DNA of 64,000 nucleotides from Acidobacteriota bacterium (GTDB lineage Bacteria; Acidobacteriota; Blastocatellia; Chloracidobacteriales; JADJPF01), in contig JACQZQ010000096.1 in assembly GCA_016213785.1 (NCBI GenBank), positions 23,941 through 87,940 of the forward strand, given 5' to 3'. The notes below the pieces were generated by a model. That model had not been told where the DNA came from, made no database searches, and saw only the letters and a program-made list of their open reading frames with translations. The position numbers and the translations under genes are program-made. Within the stretch, counting starts at the first letter, position 1. The number at the start of each line of letters is the position of its first letter. Below are positions 40,174 through 50,296 of this stretch, piece by piece.

Positions 40174-41304
40174 TTGGAACAGACTATGTTTAGATTACAG
40201 CTAGCAGAAACAGGGTATGGCGACAGACTTTTACTGGCTACAACAGTAGGGCTGGTGCTTTTTGGGGTTTTAATGGTATATAGTGCCTCAGCCGTCATGG
40301 CACAACAAGAATATAACAGTCAGTTTTACTTTTTCTCTAAACAAGTTTTTGCTGCAATGTTAGGTTTTTTATCAATGATTGCTGTGACAAAAATTGACTA
40401 TAAACACCTTAAAAACCCTGCAATTGTTTATAGTCTAATTTTTATGGCAGTATTTTTTCTTGTTTTAGTGCTTTTACTCCCACCAGTTAAAGGCACACAT
40501 CGTTTTATAAGAATTCCTGGGTTTTCATTTCAACCTTCGGAACTTGCAAAAATTTCTTTAGTGGTATTTTTAGCCTATTTTTTAGAAAAGCGTGCTGGAG
40601 AAATTCGAGACTTAAAACGGACTTTTATCCCTGTTGTAATTATAAGTGGGTTTTTAATGGGAATGGTTCTTTTAGGTAAAGACCTAGGCACTACTTTAAT
40701 TATGGCTTTAGTTACTGGAGTAATGCTTATTGTTTCTGGTATTCCTCTTAGGTATATGGGAGTTTGTATTTTGCCAGTTATACCGCTTCTATACTGGCAA
40801 CTATTTCATGTAGCCTATAGATTTGAAAGACTAAAAGCTTTTCTAGACCCTTGGCAATATGCCCGTGATGAAGGCTTTCAAGTCGTGCAATCTTTGATTG
40901 CTGTTGGTAGTGGTGGTGTAAAAGGTTTAGGCTTATCTCAAGGTAAACAAAAGCTTTTTTATTTACCAGAAGCACATACAGATTTTATTTATGCAGTTAT
41001 TGGAGAAGAACTTGGACTTATTGGTTCAGCTATAGTAGTTTTGCTATTTCTACTTTTTCTTTGGCGTGGTATTAGATCAGCACGACACGCTCCTGATATG
41101 TTTGGCTGTATGCTTGCACTTGGATTCTGCGTCATGATAGTCTCACAAGCTCTTTTTAATATGAGTGTGGTTTTAAGCCTAGTTCCAGCTAAAGGTATCC
41201 CACTCCCTTTTATTAGCTATGGTGGTACTTCAATAATATTTAGCTTGATTGCAGTAGGCATAATTCTTAATGTTTCTAATTATATTAATTCGGAGAATTC
41301 TTAG
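40174..41304 (+). CDS. ftsW: Septal peptidoglycan glycosyltransferase FtsW
   Basis: 376 residues if TTG 40174 is used, or 372 from ATG 40186; neither has a strong ribosome-binding site, although GGGGAG lies at 40155-40160. Ten membrane helices. SEDS-family motifs: YSASAVMAQ after the first helix, [35 protein letters not shown] (with the essential Asp) and [14 protein letters not shown]. It polymerises lipid II at the septum together with FtsI. The stop overlaps the GTG start of murG. Confidence 0.94.
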   Translation: MEQTMFRLQLAETGYGDRLLLATTVGLVLFGVLMVYSASAVMAQQEYNSQFYFFSKQVFAAMLGFLSMIAVTKIDYKHLKNPAIVYSLIFMAVFFLVLVLLLPPVKGTHRFIRIPGFSFQPSELAKISLVVFLAYFLEKRAGEIRDLKRTFIPVVIISGFLMGMVLLGKDLGTTLIMALVTGVMLIVSGIPLRYMGVCILPVIPLLYWQLFHVAYRFERLKAFLDPWQYARDEGFQVVQSLIAVGSGGVKGLGLSQGKQKLFYLPEAHTDFIYAVIGEELGLIGSAIVVLLFLLFLWRGIRSARHAPDMFGCMLALGFCVMIVSQALFNMSVVLSLVPAKGIPLPFISYGGTSIIFSLIAVGIILNVSNYINSENS

Positions 41305-42392
41305 TGGCACTTAAAGTTATAATTGCTGGAGGTGGAACAGGCGGACATATTTTTCCTGGTGTAGCTATAGCTAGAGAGTTTGAAGGCCGAGACAAACAAA
41401 CAGAAATTCTTTTTGTTGGGACTGAGCAGGGTTTAGAGAAAAAAATTATTCCTCGCGAAGGGTTTAAGCTAGAAATGATACATGTTGCAGCATTAAAAAA
41501 TGTATCAATGACAAAACGAATAAAATCGCTTTTAATGCTTCCAGGAAGCTTTTTAGAAGTAAGAAAATTGCTTAAAAGCTTTTGCCCAGATGTTGTTATA
41601 GGAGTTGGAGGCTATTCTTCTGGGCCAGTGCTACTTTTAGCAGCACTTCAAGGTTTACCAACAATGGTTGTAGAGCCAAACGCTTTACCAGGCTTTACTA
41701 ATCGAGTTTTAGCAAGTTTTGTTGATAAAGCGGCTGTGACTTTTGAAGTCACAAAGCCTTATTTCAAAGGAAAAGCTATTGTGACTGGAAATCCTGTTAG
41801 AGGGGAATTTCAAAATATAGCTAAAAAAAGGCGAACCAGCCAAAACCATATTTTGATTTTTGGTGGCTCACAAGGGGCGCATGCAATAAATATGGCAATG
41901 ATAGAGGCTTTACCAAAACTAAGCACACAAAAATCGCAAATTACAATTACTCATCAAACAGGTGAGAAAGACTTAGAGCAAGTTCGGGCAACTTATCACC
42001 AACATGGGTGGTCAGCCGATGTACGTCCTTTTATAGACAAAATTGTGGATGAGTTTGCCCGAGCCGATTTAGTTTTATGCCGCTCAGGTGCTACAACAGT
42101 GGCCGAGCTAACTGCTTCTGGAAAAGCTTCTATACTGATTCCTTTTCCTTTAGCAGCCGATGATCATCAGCGTAAAAATGCAGAAGCTCTTGAACAAGCT
42201 GGTGCTGCAAAAATGATTATTCAAAAAGACCTTACACCAGAAAAATTAGCTCAAGAACTTTTAGCCTTAATTAATTCGCCAGAAAAAATTGATTCTATGG
42301 AAGTTGCAAGTAGAAAACTTGCTCATACTGATGCAGCCTCTAGAGCAGTAGATTTAGCCCTAGAATGTATAAACAAACGAGCTAACAGATAG
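41304..42392 (+). CDS. murG: Lipid II synthase (UDP-GlcNAc transferase) MurG
   Basis: 362 residues, GTG start overlapping the ftsW stop. GT-B fold with [15 protein letters not shown] at the N-terminus, [18 protein letters not shown] loop, the inter-domain [10 protein letters not shown], and the UDP-GlcNAc site with [11 protein letters not shown] and [10 protein letters not shown]. It adds GlcNAc to lipid I at the cytoplasmic face of the membrane. Peripheral membrane enzyme; complete length. Confidence 0.95.
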   Translation: MALKVIIAGGGTGGHIFPGVAIAREFEGRDKQTEILFVGTEQGLEKKIIPREGFKLEMIHVAALKNVSMTKRIKSLLMLPGSFLEVRKLLKSFCPDVVIGVGGYSSGPVLLLAALQGLPTMVVEPNALPGFTNRVLASFVDKAAVTFEVTKPYFKGKAIVTGNPVRGEFQNIAKKRRTSQNHILIFGGSQGAHAINMAMIEALPKLSTQKSQITITHQTGEKDLEQVRATYHQHGWSADVRPFIDKIVDEFARADLVLCRSGATTVAELTASGKASILIPFPLAADDHQRKNAEALEQAGAAKMIIQKDLTPEKLAQELLALINSPEKIDSMEVASRKLAHTDAASRAVDLALECINKRANR

Positions 42393-42418
42393 TTTAGCCC
42401 CTACATAAAATGTTAAGG

Positions 42419-42436
42419 ACAAACCTAAATGTTTGC
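42419..42436. repeat. Single degenerate hairpin related to the ftsI/murE array
   Basis: ACAAACCTAAATGTTTG in the murG-murC gap: CAAAC/GTTTG stem around CTAAAT, identical in stem core and four of six loop bases to the five-unit array at 34501-34693. It looks like a solitary, partly eroded member of the same hairpin family. Confidence 0.55.
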
Positions 42437-42455
42437 TCTTTTTGAGGAATAATAA

Positions 42456-43820
42456 ATGTTTAAGCGCTATAGACACATACATTTTGTAGGAATAGGTGGA
42501 ATAGGTATGAGCGGCATTGCTGAAGTGCTGCTTAATCAAGGCTATGGTGTAAGTGGTTCAGATGTAAAGCTTTCTCCTGTTACTGAAAGACTGGCTAACC
42601 TTGGAGGTACAATTTACGAAGGCCATTCATCAGATAATATTAAAGGGGCTGATGTAGTTGTGATTTCATCAGCCGTTCGCTCTGATAATCCTGAAGTTAC
42701 TATGGCAAAAAGCCGTCAAATTCCTGTAATTCCTCGTGCTGAAATGTTAGCCGAGCTTATGCGGCTAAAGTATGGTATTGCTGTAGCAGGAGCACATGGA
42801 AAAACTTCTACTACTTCTATGGTTGGAATGGTACTAAACCTAGCAGGTTTAGACCCAACAATTGTTGTAGGTGGTAGAGTAGGCGCTTTTGGTAGCAATG
42901 CTAAGCTAGGTCGTGGTGAATTTATGGTTGTAGAAGCTGATGAAAGCGATGGGTCTTTCTTAAAAATCTCTCCAACCATTGCAGTTGTTACAAATATTGA
43001 CCGTGAACATTTAGATTATTACAAAGATTTAAGTGAAATTTGTCAGCATTTTATCAATTTTGTTAACAAAGTGCCTTTTTATGGAAGCATTGTTTTGTGT
43101 CTAGATGATGCTAATGTTCAGTCAATAATTCCTCAAGTAAAAAGGCAGTTAATTACTTATGGTCTTTCTGCTCAAGCAGATATTTCTGCTAGTAATATAA
43201 AACTAACAGACCGTTTTGGCTCTGAATTTAATGTTCGTGAGCGTGGTAGAGATTTAGGAAGAATACGTCTTCAAGTTCCTGGTCAACATAATATTTATAA
43301 TTCTTTAGCGGCTGTAGCTGTAGGGCTTGACCTTAATATTGACTTTGAAAAAATTAGTGCTGCATTAAGTGAATATCGAGGAGTAGACCGACGTTTTCAA
43401 ATCAAAGGCGAGAAACAAGATATTTTAGTAGTAGATGATTACGGCCATCATCCAGCTGAAATTAAAGCTACTTTAGCAGCAGCAAAAACTAGTGGCCGTC
43501 GTCTAGTCGTCTTTTTCCAACCTCATCGATATAGTAGAACTAAGCACCTTTATGATGAGTTTGCTAGAGCTTTTTATGAGGCTGATGTACTTAGATTAGC
43601 TGATATATATGCTGCTAGCGAAGAGCCTATTGAAGGGATTAGTTCACAAAACCTTGCTGCTAGTATTGAGCAGTTTGGTCATCGTGATGTTAAACATATT
43701 GGCCCTGTTTCATCGGGGGCAGTAGCCTTAAAAGAAATTGTAAAACCAGGAGATTTAGTCCTAACTCTAGGCGCTGGCAATATTTGGCAAGCGGGCGAGG
43801 AACTATTAAAGATTTTATAA
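42456..43820 (+). CDS. murC: UDP-N-acetylmuramate:L-alanine ligase
   Basis: 454 residues. N-terminal [19 protein letters not shown] loop [11 protein letters not shown] (about residue 110), [20 protein letters not shown], and C-terminal [10 protein letters not shown] with QPHRYSRTK. It adds L-alanine to UDP-MurNAc, the first stem-peptide step, in the cytoplasm. It is not fused to MurB or Ddl, unlike some relatives. The MurB-like gene starts directly at its stop codon. Confidence 0.96.
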   Translation: MFKRYRHIHFVGIGGIGMSGIAEVLLNQGYGVSGSDVKLSPVTERLANLGGTIYEGHSSDNIKGADVVVISSAVRSDNPEVTMAKSRQIPVIPRAEMLAELMRLKYGIAVAGAHGKTSTTSMVGMVLNLAGLDPTIVVGGRVGAFGSNAKLGRGEFMVVEADESDGSFLKISPTIAVVTNIDREHLDYYKDLSEICQHFINFVNKVPFYGSIVLCLDDANVQSIIPQVKRQLITYGLSAQADISASNIKLTDRFGSEFNVRERGRDLGRIRLQVPGQHNIYNSLAAVAVGLDLNIDFEKISAALSEYRGVDRRFQIKGEKQDILVVDDYGHHPAEIKATLAAAKTSGRRLVVFFQPHRYSRTKHLYDEFARAFYEADVLRLADIYAASEEPIEGISSQNLAASIEQFGHRDVKHIGPVSSGAVALKEIVKPGDLVLTLGAGNIWQAGEELLKIL

Positions 43821-43829
43821 GTGTACTTT

Positions 43830-44753
43830 ATGAAAGTTTTAACTGATAAAGCAAAAGAAATCACTGATATTTGTCAACAGCTAGAAGTAGCGGTTCGTTG
43901 CGGTCAAAAGATGAAGAACCATACTGCTTTAGGTATTGGCGGAGAAATTGACGCAATTGCTTATCCAGAAACACCTCAAGCTGCTGCAACCCTTGTTAAA
44001 GAACTAGAAAATGCTAGTATTGCTTGGTCGGCTTTAGGGCGTGGTAGCCGTATTTTAGCTAAAGACCAGGCTATAAAGCGAGTTGCTATAAGCTTAAAAC
44101 TACTAGAAGAAGTTTTGCTATTTAAAGATATTAAGGACTCTAAAAATAGAGAAGAAGACAAATTAGTTAATGTTCATGGAGGTTATCAATTATCAAAACT
44201 TGCTTGTGCAACTATAGAACGTGGTTTTTGGAGACTACAAAACTTTGTTTCACACTTAGGTACAGTAGGCTCAGCTATTTTTCGTAAAGAACCTAAAGAT
44301 AATTTTATGTCAATAGTAAAAAGTTTTACTTATGTCTCTAATGGTAAAGTAGCAAAGATAACTGACTATGAGCTTGAAGAAGAGTTTGATAGAAAATCAC
44401 CCTGCTTAATATTAGGTGCAAGCCTAGATGTACTGAAAATTAAAAGCGCTTATGGTCAGGAAAAACATTCTAGAACAGTAAAAAGATTATTAAAAAAAAG
44501 ACGAGATGATTTATTAGGTACAGGCCCAGTTTTTCAAGAAAGCGGGACTTTAACAGAAAACCTAATTACAAAAGCAGGTCTAAAGGGTTTTTCTTGTGGT
44601 GATGCAATGATTGGGCTACATAATGCAAATTTTATTGTTAATAAAGGAAATGCAACTGCTAGTGAGGTGTTAGAATTAATTGATCAAGTTAAAGATAGAG
44701 TAGAAAAACATTCAGGTGCAAAGCTAAAGATGGCTTTAGAGGTTTGGGGGTAA
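43830..44753 (+). CDS. MurB-like protein with apparently lost catalytic residues
   Basis: About 307 residues from ATG 43830 (GTG 43821 is also possible). It aligns with UDP-N-acetylenolpyruvoylglucosamine reductase through NHTALGIGGEIDAIAYPET, LGRGSRILA, GTVGSA and the C-terminal HNANFIVNKGNATASEVLELI. But the motif that should read AGSxFKNP is TGPVFQESG, so the catalytic Ser is replaced by Pro233, and the C-terminal LExEV segment reads LKMALEV, so the catalytic Glu seems to be Ala. The MNAGAYG segment is also missing. The position between murC and ftsQ is that of murB. It may be a non-enzymatic paralogue or a very divergent reductase. Confidence 0.75.
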   Translation: MKVLTDKAKEITDICQQLEVAVRCGQKMKNHTALGIGGEIDAIAYPETPQAAATLVKELENASIAWSALGRGSRILAKDQAIKRVAISLKLLEEVLLFKDIKDSKNREEDKLVNVHGGYQLSKLACATIERGFWRLQNFVSHLGTVGSAIFRKEPKDNFMSIVKSFTYVSNGKVAKITDYELEEEFDRKSPCLILGASLDVLKIKSAYGQEKHSRTVKRLLKKRRDDLLGTGPVFQESGTLTENLITKAGLKGFSCGDAMIGLHNANFIVNKGNATASEVLELIDQVKDRVEKHSGAKLKMALEVWG

Positions 44754-44755
44754 TT

Positions 44756-45697
44756 ATGGCTGAGAAAATTAAACAAGTCGTAGTACCAAGAAAACGTAAC
44801 TCACGAACTAAAAAATTAGAAATCCCTAAAATAGATTGGGAAAAGCTTCGTACTTATGGCCGAATTACTATGCGTATTAGTATGGCAATAGGCTGTTTGG
44901 TTGCAATAGTTTTTCTTTATAACCAAGTAGTTTCTTTACCTGCTTTTCAACTACGTGATATTCAAGTAAGAGGAAATTTAAGAATTAGCTCTGCTGAAAT
45001 AGAAAAAGCTATTAAGCAAAATCTCTCAGGCACATTAATGACTACTAGCTTAAAGAGTCTACAAGAACAGCTTAATAGTTTTGTTTGGATTAAACGTGCT
45101 CAAGTAACAAGGATATTGCCAGATACTTTACGTATCCGTATTGAGGAACGTAAACCCTTAGCATTAGTACGCTTTGAAGGTGAACAAGCACCTGTTTGGG
45201 TAGACGATGAAGGAGTTACTTTAGGCGAATATGATAGTACTTTAGATAAAGAACTTCCACCCTTAGTAGTTGGTTTTAATAGAGAATCTGTTAAAACAGA
45301 CAAGCAAGAAAATTTTGAGAGAATAGAGATGTATAAACAATTAATGAATGCTTTTGATGGGGGGCCAAAGAAATATTCTCCATTAATTGAAGAAATAGAT
45401 ATCTCTAACTTAAAAGATATTAGAATTCTTCTTTCAGAAGGTTCTGTAGAGGTAGATTTAGGAGATAGAGATTTTCGAGCACGCTTAATGCGTGCTTTAG
45501 ATGTGCTTAACTCCTTACGTCACCGAGATATAGCAAAACTTAAAGGTTATAAATTTTTAGATCCGCAGATTTTAGAGCAACCTGAGCAAATACGCTTTAT
45601 TAGTGTGGTGCATCCAACGCAAATAGCAATAAAACCTGCTAGAGCACAAAATAAAACGTCTAGTGAAAATCTCTCAGCTGCTCAAAAAGAGAGGTAA
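44756..45697 (+). CDS. ftsQ: Cell division protein FtsQ
   Basis: Start set at ATG 44756, five bases after GGGGG; 313 residues. A basic cytoplasmic tail, one membrane helix (about 34-54), then a POTRA domain (about 60-130: FQLRDIQVRGNLRISSAEIEKAI...VWIKRAQVTRILPDTLRIRIEERKPLAL) and the FtsQ beta domain. It links early and late division proteins and binds FtsB-FtsL. The 3' end overlaps only non-coding sequence; ftsA begins four bases after its stop codon. Confidence 0.92.
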   Translation: MAEKIKQVVVPRKRNSRTKKLEIPKIDWEKLRTYGRITMRISMAIGCLVAIVFLYNQVVSLPAFQLRDIQVRGNLRISSAEIEKAIKQNLSGTLMTTSLKSLQEQLNSFVWIKRAQVTRILPDTLRIRIEERKPLALVRFEGEQAPVWVDDEGVTLGEYDSTLDKELPPLVVGFNRESVKTDKQENFERIEMYKQLMNAFDGGPKKYSPLIEEIDISNLKDIRILLSEGSVEVDLGDRDFRARLMRALDVLNSLRHRDIAKLKGYKFLDPQILEQPEQIRFISVVHPTQIAIKPARAQNKTSSENLSAAQKER

Positions 45698-45701
45698 ACT
45701 T

Positions 45702-46949
45702 ATGCCAAAACAGAATCCGCAAGTGGTGGGTCTAGACGTTGGCACAAGTCGTGTGCGTGTTGTACTGGCTGAAGTCAATGACCAAGACCGTTTAGAGGTA
45801 GTTGGTGTTGGTGCTACTGATTCCAAAGGATTACGTAAGGGAGTTGTGGTAAACCTAGAACTAGCTGTAGATTCTATTAAGCGTGCTGTAGAGATTGCTG
45901 AACAAATGGCTGGATTTACTGTAGAACAAGTTTATGTTGGTATAGCTGGTGCTCATATAAAGGGAATGAACAGCAGGGGAGTTGTAGCAGTCTCAAGACG
46001 TAATCGGGAAATAGGTGCTGATGATATAAAACGTGTAATTGACCAAGCAAGTGCAGTGTCAGTATCTTCAGATAGAGAAATTATAGATGTTGTACCGCAG
46101 GAATTTACCGTAGATGAGCAAGATGGAATTGGTGATCCCCTTGGTATGTTAGGAATGAGGCTAGAAGTTGCTGTTCACATTGTAACTTCACCTATTACAG
46201 CTAAACAAAATATAGTGACAAGTGTTAATCGATCAGGTATGATAGTGCTCGATACAGTCCTTGAACCTTTGGCCGCAGCCTCAGCCGTGCTTACAGAAGA
46301 AGAACGTGAATACGGTACAGCCCTAATTGATATTGGTGGTGAGACAACAAAATTGGCAATCTTTCAACGTGGAGCAATTAGACATATTGCTGTGTTTCCT
46401 GTTGGTGGAAATCATTTTACTAATGATATCGCCGTAGGTTTACGCACACCAGTACCCGAAGCAGAGAGAATTAAACGCCAATCAGGTTGTGCTCTAAGCC
46501 ATCTTTTAACGGAAAATGAGCGTCAATCAATGCTAGAAATTCCAAGCGTTGGTGGTCAACCAGCTAGGCCTCTTTCTAGATATACTCTTTGTGAAATTTT
46601 ACAACCCCGTGCAGAAGAAATCTTTTGCCAAATTCAAGATGAAATTCAACGTGTTGGTTATGAGAGACAAATCTCTAGTGGAGTTGTTTTGACAGGTGGT
46701 GGATGCCTTTTACCAGGAATCCCAGAAATAGCTGAACAAATTCTTGACCTTCCTGCACGTCGAGGTATCCCTCAAGGTGTGGGTGGGCTTTCAGAAGAAA
46801 TTGCTAGCCCTGAATATGCTACAGCCTTAGGCTTAGTCTTATCAGGCTATAAATCAAAATTTACTAGTGGCCGTAGCTATCTAAAAAATACTAGCCCATT
46901 AAAACGTAAGGCACATAAAATTAGAGATTGGATTGCCAATATGTTTTGA
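45702..46949 (+). CDS. ftsA: Cell division protein FtsA
   Basis: Start at ATG 45702 (GAGAGG six bases upstream), 415 residues; an earlier in-frame start at 45663 lies inside ftsQ. Actin-like ATPase: VVGLDVGTSRVRVVLAE (phosphate 1), the 1C domain VYVGIAGAHIKG...SRG, TALIDIGGETTKLAIF (phosphate 2), and GVVLTGGGCLLPGI (adenosine motif). The basic C-terminus (KRKAHKIRDWIANMF) is an amphipathic membrane-targeting helix. It tethers FtsZ filaments to the membrane and recruits division proteins. Confidence 0.95.
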   Translation: MPKQNPQVVGLDVGTSRVRVVLAEVNDQDRLEVVGVGATDSKGLRKGVVVNLELAVDSIKRAVEIAEQMAGFTVEQVYVGIAGAHIKGMNSRGVVAVSRRNREIGADDIKRVIDQASAVSVSSDREIIDVVPQEFTVDEQDGIGDPLGMLGMRLEVAVHIVTSPITAKQNIVTSVNRSGMIVLDTVLEPLAAASAVLTEEEREYGTALIDIGGETTKLAIFQRGAIRHIAVFPVGGNHFTNDIAVGLRTPVPEAERIKRQSGCALSHLLTENERQSMLEIPSVGGQPARPLSRYTLCEILQPRAEEIFCQIQDEIQRVGYERQISSGVVLTGGGCLLPGIPEIAEQILDLPARRGIPQGVGGLSEEIASPEYATALGLVLSGYKSKFTSGRSYLKNTSPLKRKAHKIRDWIANMF

Positions 46950-47147
46950 TCTCTAAGAGTAGTTCTGCTACTTATTAAAGCTTTACTAAATGTAGATAAA
47001 AGTTTTTTTTAATAATTCGGAAAATATTGTGGTGGTGATAATTGATCTGTTGTAGTATGCACCAACAAAACACACCATATATAAGATTTTCCTTAAGTAT
47101 TTAACCTGAATTTAACATAATAAAAATTATAAGAATGGAGTCTCCTA

Positions 47148-48296
47148 ATGGCTACAGATAGAGGTGACGCATTGAATTTGACATTTGCTGATAATCCACC
47201 AGTAACAGGGGCTTGTATAAAAGTAATAGGTGTAGGTGGTGGTGGTGGTAATGCTGTCAACCGAATGATTGAAGCCCAAGTGGAGGGAGTAGAATTTCTT
47301 GTAGCAAATACCGATTTGCAAGTTTTAGCTCGCTCCTTATCCCCAATAAAATTACAAATAGGCGCAAAACTTACCAAAGGTCTTGGAGCAGGCGCAAATC
47401 CTGATATTGGACGACAAGCCGCTATTGATGATACAGAAAAAATCATTGAAGTCTTAGAAGGCGCTGATATGGTCTTTATTACAGCAGGCTTAGGTGGCGG
47501 CACAGGAACAGGTGCAGCCCCAATAATTGCTAGTCTTGCTACAGAACTTGGTGCACTAACAGTTGCAGTTGTTACTAAACCCTTTGCTTTTGAAGGCCGC
47601 CGTCGTATGTTACAAGCTGATAGAGGGCTTGCTGAACTAAGAGAATGCGTTGATACTGTTATTACTATTCCTAATGAAAGATTACTTCATACAGTAGAAA
47701 GAAATACATCACTTCAAGATTCTTTTAGAGTTGCTGATGATGTTTTAAGGCAAGCTGTACAAGGTATTTCAGACTTAATTACTGTACCTGGACTTATAAA
47801 CTTAGACTTTGCTGATGTAAAAACTATTATGCAAGGAATGGGTATTGCCTTAATGGGAACGGGTGCAGCACACGGAGAAAATCGTGCAATAGAAGCAACT
47901 CAGCGTGCAATTGCTAGCCCGCTACTTGAAGAGGCTTCTATTGAAGGCGCAAAAGGCATTTTAGTTAATATTACTGGGGGGCCAGACCTAACTCTACATG
48001 AAGTTAATGAAGCTTCTACAATCATTCGTGAAGCTGCTGATGATGAAGCTAATATTATTTTTGGTGCTGTAATTGATGAACGAATGACTAATCATATGAA
48101 AATAACTGTAATTGCTACAGGTTTTGATAGAATGGTTGGAACTCAGCCTGTACCAACTAGAAGCTATTCAATACCTTCTACTACAACGATTAATCAACCT
48201 GTTAGCACTAAGCCTTTAGAGCCTAGAAATGGTAGAGATGAAATCAGAAGAGAGGACTTAGACATCCCTACTTTTATGCGTAAGAAAGCAGATTAA
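47148..48296 (+). CDS. ftsZ: Cell division GTPase FtsZ
   Basis: 382 residues. Tubulin-like GTPase with [15 protein letters not shown], the GTP-binding [10 protein letters not shown] (about residue 115), the T7 synergy loop [11 protein letters not shown], and the conserved C-terminal peptide [10 protein letters not shown] that binds FtsA. GGAGTCTCCTA precedes the ATG. A 198-base gap from ftsA suggests additional local transcription. It forms the cytokinetic ring and ends the cluster. Confidence 0.97.
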   Translation: MATDRGDALNLTFADNPPVTGACIKVIGVGGGGGNAVNRMIEAQVEGVEFLVANTDLQVLARSLSPIKLQIGAKLTKGLGAGANPDIGRQAAIDDTEKIIEVLEGADMVFITAGLGGGTGTGAAPIIASLATELGALTVAVVTKPFAFEGRRRMLQADRGLAELRECVDTVITIPNERLLHTVERNTSLQDSFRVADDVLRQAVQGISDLITVPGLINLDFADVKTIMQGMGIALMGTGAAHGENRAIEATQRAIASPLLEEASIEGAKGILVNITGGPDLTLHEVNEASTIIREAADDEANIIFGAVIDERMTNHMKITVIATGFDRMVGTQPVPTRSYSIPSTTTINQPVSTKPLEPRNGRDEIRREDLDIPTFMRKKAD

Positions 48297-48315
48297 TAAA
48301 GTTGGCTATGTTAAA

Positions 48316-48344
48316 AGAACCTGCTAGACTAGTGGGTTCTCTTC
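48316..48344 (+). terminator. Hairpin downstream of ftsZ
   Basis: AGAACC (48316-48321) can pair with the GGGTTCT ending near 48340, with further pairing inside via CTAG/CTAG. It lies about 20 bases after the ftsZ stop, followed by TCTTCGG rather than a T-run, so it is a weak or Rho-assisted terminator at best. Confidence 0.4.
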
Positions 48345-48355
48345 GGTAAGGTGAA

Positions 48356-48384
48356 TTGACCCTAAAAACCTATCTCTCTATACT
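48356..48384 (+). promoter_or_regulatory. Sigma70 promoter for tRNA-Leu
   Basis: TTGACC (48356-48361), a 17-base spacer and TATACT (48379-48384). The start would be near 48391, about 48 bases before the tRNA. It is one of the best matches to consensus in the window, placed between the ftsZ hairpin and the tRNA; it may also serve tig. Confidence 0.7.
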
Positions 48385-48438
48385 ACTGACCAACTGTTAA
48401 AAATAATTCGGTTGCAGTTCTTTATAAAGAAGACTTTT

Positions 48439-48520
48439 GCGAAAGTGGCGGAATTGGCAGACGCGCTAGACTTAGGATCTAGTAGGGCGACCTATGGGGG
48501 TTCAAGTCCCCCCTTTCGCA
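48439..48520 (+). tRNA. tRNA-Leu (anticodon UAG)
   Basis: A full cloverleaf: acceptor GCGAAAG / CTTTCGC, D-arm with GGAATTGGCAGAC, anticodon stem CTAGA / TCTAG with loop CTTAGGA (anticodon TAG at 48473-48475), a long class II variable arm (AGGGCGACCT) and a T-arm GGGGG-TTCAAGT-CCCCC. The discriminator base is A, as leucine tRNAs require. CCA is not encoded. Confidence 0.96.
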
Positions 48521-48754
48521 TTTGAAATAACCTAAGAAAACTCTTAGGTTAAAAGTTACCTAAATTGCTCCCATCTGCTGGAACTCGCCTAAAACAGCCA
48601 ACAAACTTTATTAGCTAAAATTAAAATTAAAGCTTCTAAAGTTAGAAAATTTACCTTTGGCTAAAATCAATCAATGTGATTTCCTTCTTCGCTGGAGCAA
48701 AAATCAATTTTAGACTTTATATAAAGATTTTTGATGAAATGAGGATTTCAGACG

Positions 48755-50155
48755 GTGCAAAAGATTGAAATAGTAGATATATCATCTTGTAAAAAACAAA
48801 TTAATGTAGAAGTGCCAGCAGAAAAAGTTTCTGAAGAATTTAAACGCGTTTGTAAAATGGTAGCTCAAAATGCTAGCGTCCCAGGTTTTAGACCAGGCCG
48901 TGCTCCTGTTTCTGTTGTAAAAACACGTTTTCGCAAAGAAATTCGAGAGCAAGTAATGCGCGATATGCTCCCAGATGTCTTAAAAAGCGCAATAGTTGAT
49001 AATAAATTAGCTGTAGTTGGTGAACCCAATATAGACGAATTTACTCTTAATGAAGGCCAACCTCTTGTTTTTAAGGCAAAAGTTGAAGTCCTTCCAGATT
49101 TTGAACTTAAAGACTATAAAGGCTTACCTCTAACTAAAAAAATACGCATCATTACAGATGATATGGTTGAAAAACAGCTAGAGAAATTACGTCAGCAACA
49201 GGCTAATTTAACTCCTGTAGAAGACCGTGAAGTGCAAGATAAAGATTATGTAAACGTTGATGTAAAAGGTAAATTCCTTAATCATCAAGCTGATGATATT
49301 AAATCTGAAGGTCTTCAACTAGAAGTAGGCTCTTCTAATCTTCAACCAGAATTTACCGAAACTCTTAAGGGCATGAAAATAGGGGATGAACGCACTTTTG
49401 AAGTAAATTACCCAGAAGATTCAACAAATAAGACCTTAGCCGGAAAACATCTAGAGTATACTCTTAAGCTAAATTCTATAAAAATAAAAGAAGTCCCTGA
49501 ATTAGACGATGATTTTGCACAAGGCTTAGGCGAATATGAGAATTTAGCCGATTTAAGACAAAAAACCCGTGAACAATTTGAAAATAATGCTAAAGAAGAA
49601 GCCCTAGAACGCTTAAATGATGTAGTTTTAGAAAAACTTCTAAGCGATTATAATTTTGAAGTTCCTGATTTTTTAGTTGAAGGTCAAACAAAAGAAAGAT
49701 TAGAAAACTTTATTACAAGTCTTGCTAGGCAAGGAGTTGACCCACGCAATACACAAATAGATTGGATGGGGCTTAGAAACGCTCAACGAGACGTTGCAAT
49801 AAAAGATGTAAAAGTAGCTTTAATTTTGGAAAAAATCGCTGAAAAGGAACAAATAGAACTTAGTGATGCTGAGCTAAATGACGAAATTAAACGTATGGCT
49901 AAATCAACAGATTTAAGCTTTGATGCTGTCAAGAGTTTCTTGACAAAGGAAGGGGCAATCGATAGTATCAAAGGTAAATTGCGCAACAATAAAGTGATAG
50001 ATTCAATCATTAAAAGCTCAGAAATTACTGAAGAATTAATATCTAGTGAAGAACTAGATAAGCTTGTTCATGAAAATCATGAACATGATGAAAATTGTGA
50101 TCACGAACACCAACATGAACATCCACATGGTGATATTGAAGATAATAAAGAATAG
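48755..50155 (+). CDS. tig: Trigger factor (ribosome-bound chaperone, peptidyl-prolyl isomerase)
   Basis: 466 residues from GTG 48755, with GAGG ten bases upstream. N-terminal ribosome-binding domain with the signature GFRPGRAPVSVV, then a FKBP-type PPIase domain (about 150-240: KDYVNVDVKGKF...LEVGSSNL...FTETLKGMKIGDE), then the long helical C-domain. The last about 25 residues are extremely His-rich (HENHEHDENCDHEHQHEH), an unusual tail that could bind metal ions. It meets nascent chains at the ribosome exit. The following clpP-clpX-lon order is the usual quality-control neighbourhood. Confidence 0.94.
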   Translation: MQKIEIVDISSCKKQINVEVPAEKVSEEFKRVCKMVAQNASVPGFRPGRAPVSVVKTRFRKEIREQVMRDMLPDVLKSAIVDNKLAVVGEPNIDEFTLNEGQPLVFKAKVEVLPDFELKDYKGLPLTKKIRIITDDMVEKQLEKLRQQQANLTPVEDREVQDKDYVNVDVKGKFLNHQADDIKSEGLQLEVGSSNLQPEFTETLKGMKIGDERTFEVNYPEDSTNKTLAGKHLEYTLKLNSIKIKEVPELDDDFAQGLGEYENLADLRQKTREQFENNAKEEALERLNDVVLEKLLSDYNFEVPDFLVEGQTKERLENFITSLARQGVDPRNTQIDWMGLRNAQRDVAIKDVKVALILEKIAEKEQIELSDAELNDEIKRMAKSTDLSFDAVKSFLTKEGAIDSIKGKLRNNKVIDSIIKSSEITEELISSEELDKLVHENHEHDENCDHEHQHEHPHGDIEDNKE

Positions 50156-50296
50156 ATAGTTAAAGTGGTTTTTTGGATTAGTTATAATTAGTTATATTAA
50201 ACTAGTTCTCAAAATTTATAGTAAATGCAACAGATATAAGTTTGAAGCAAACAAAATTCAAACCAAAATTAAACCAATATATAAGAGAGTCAAAAT

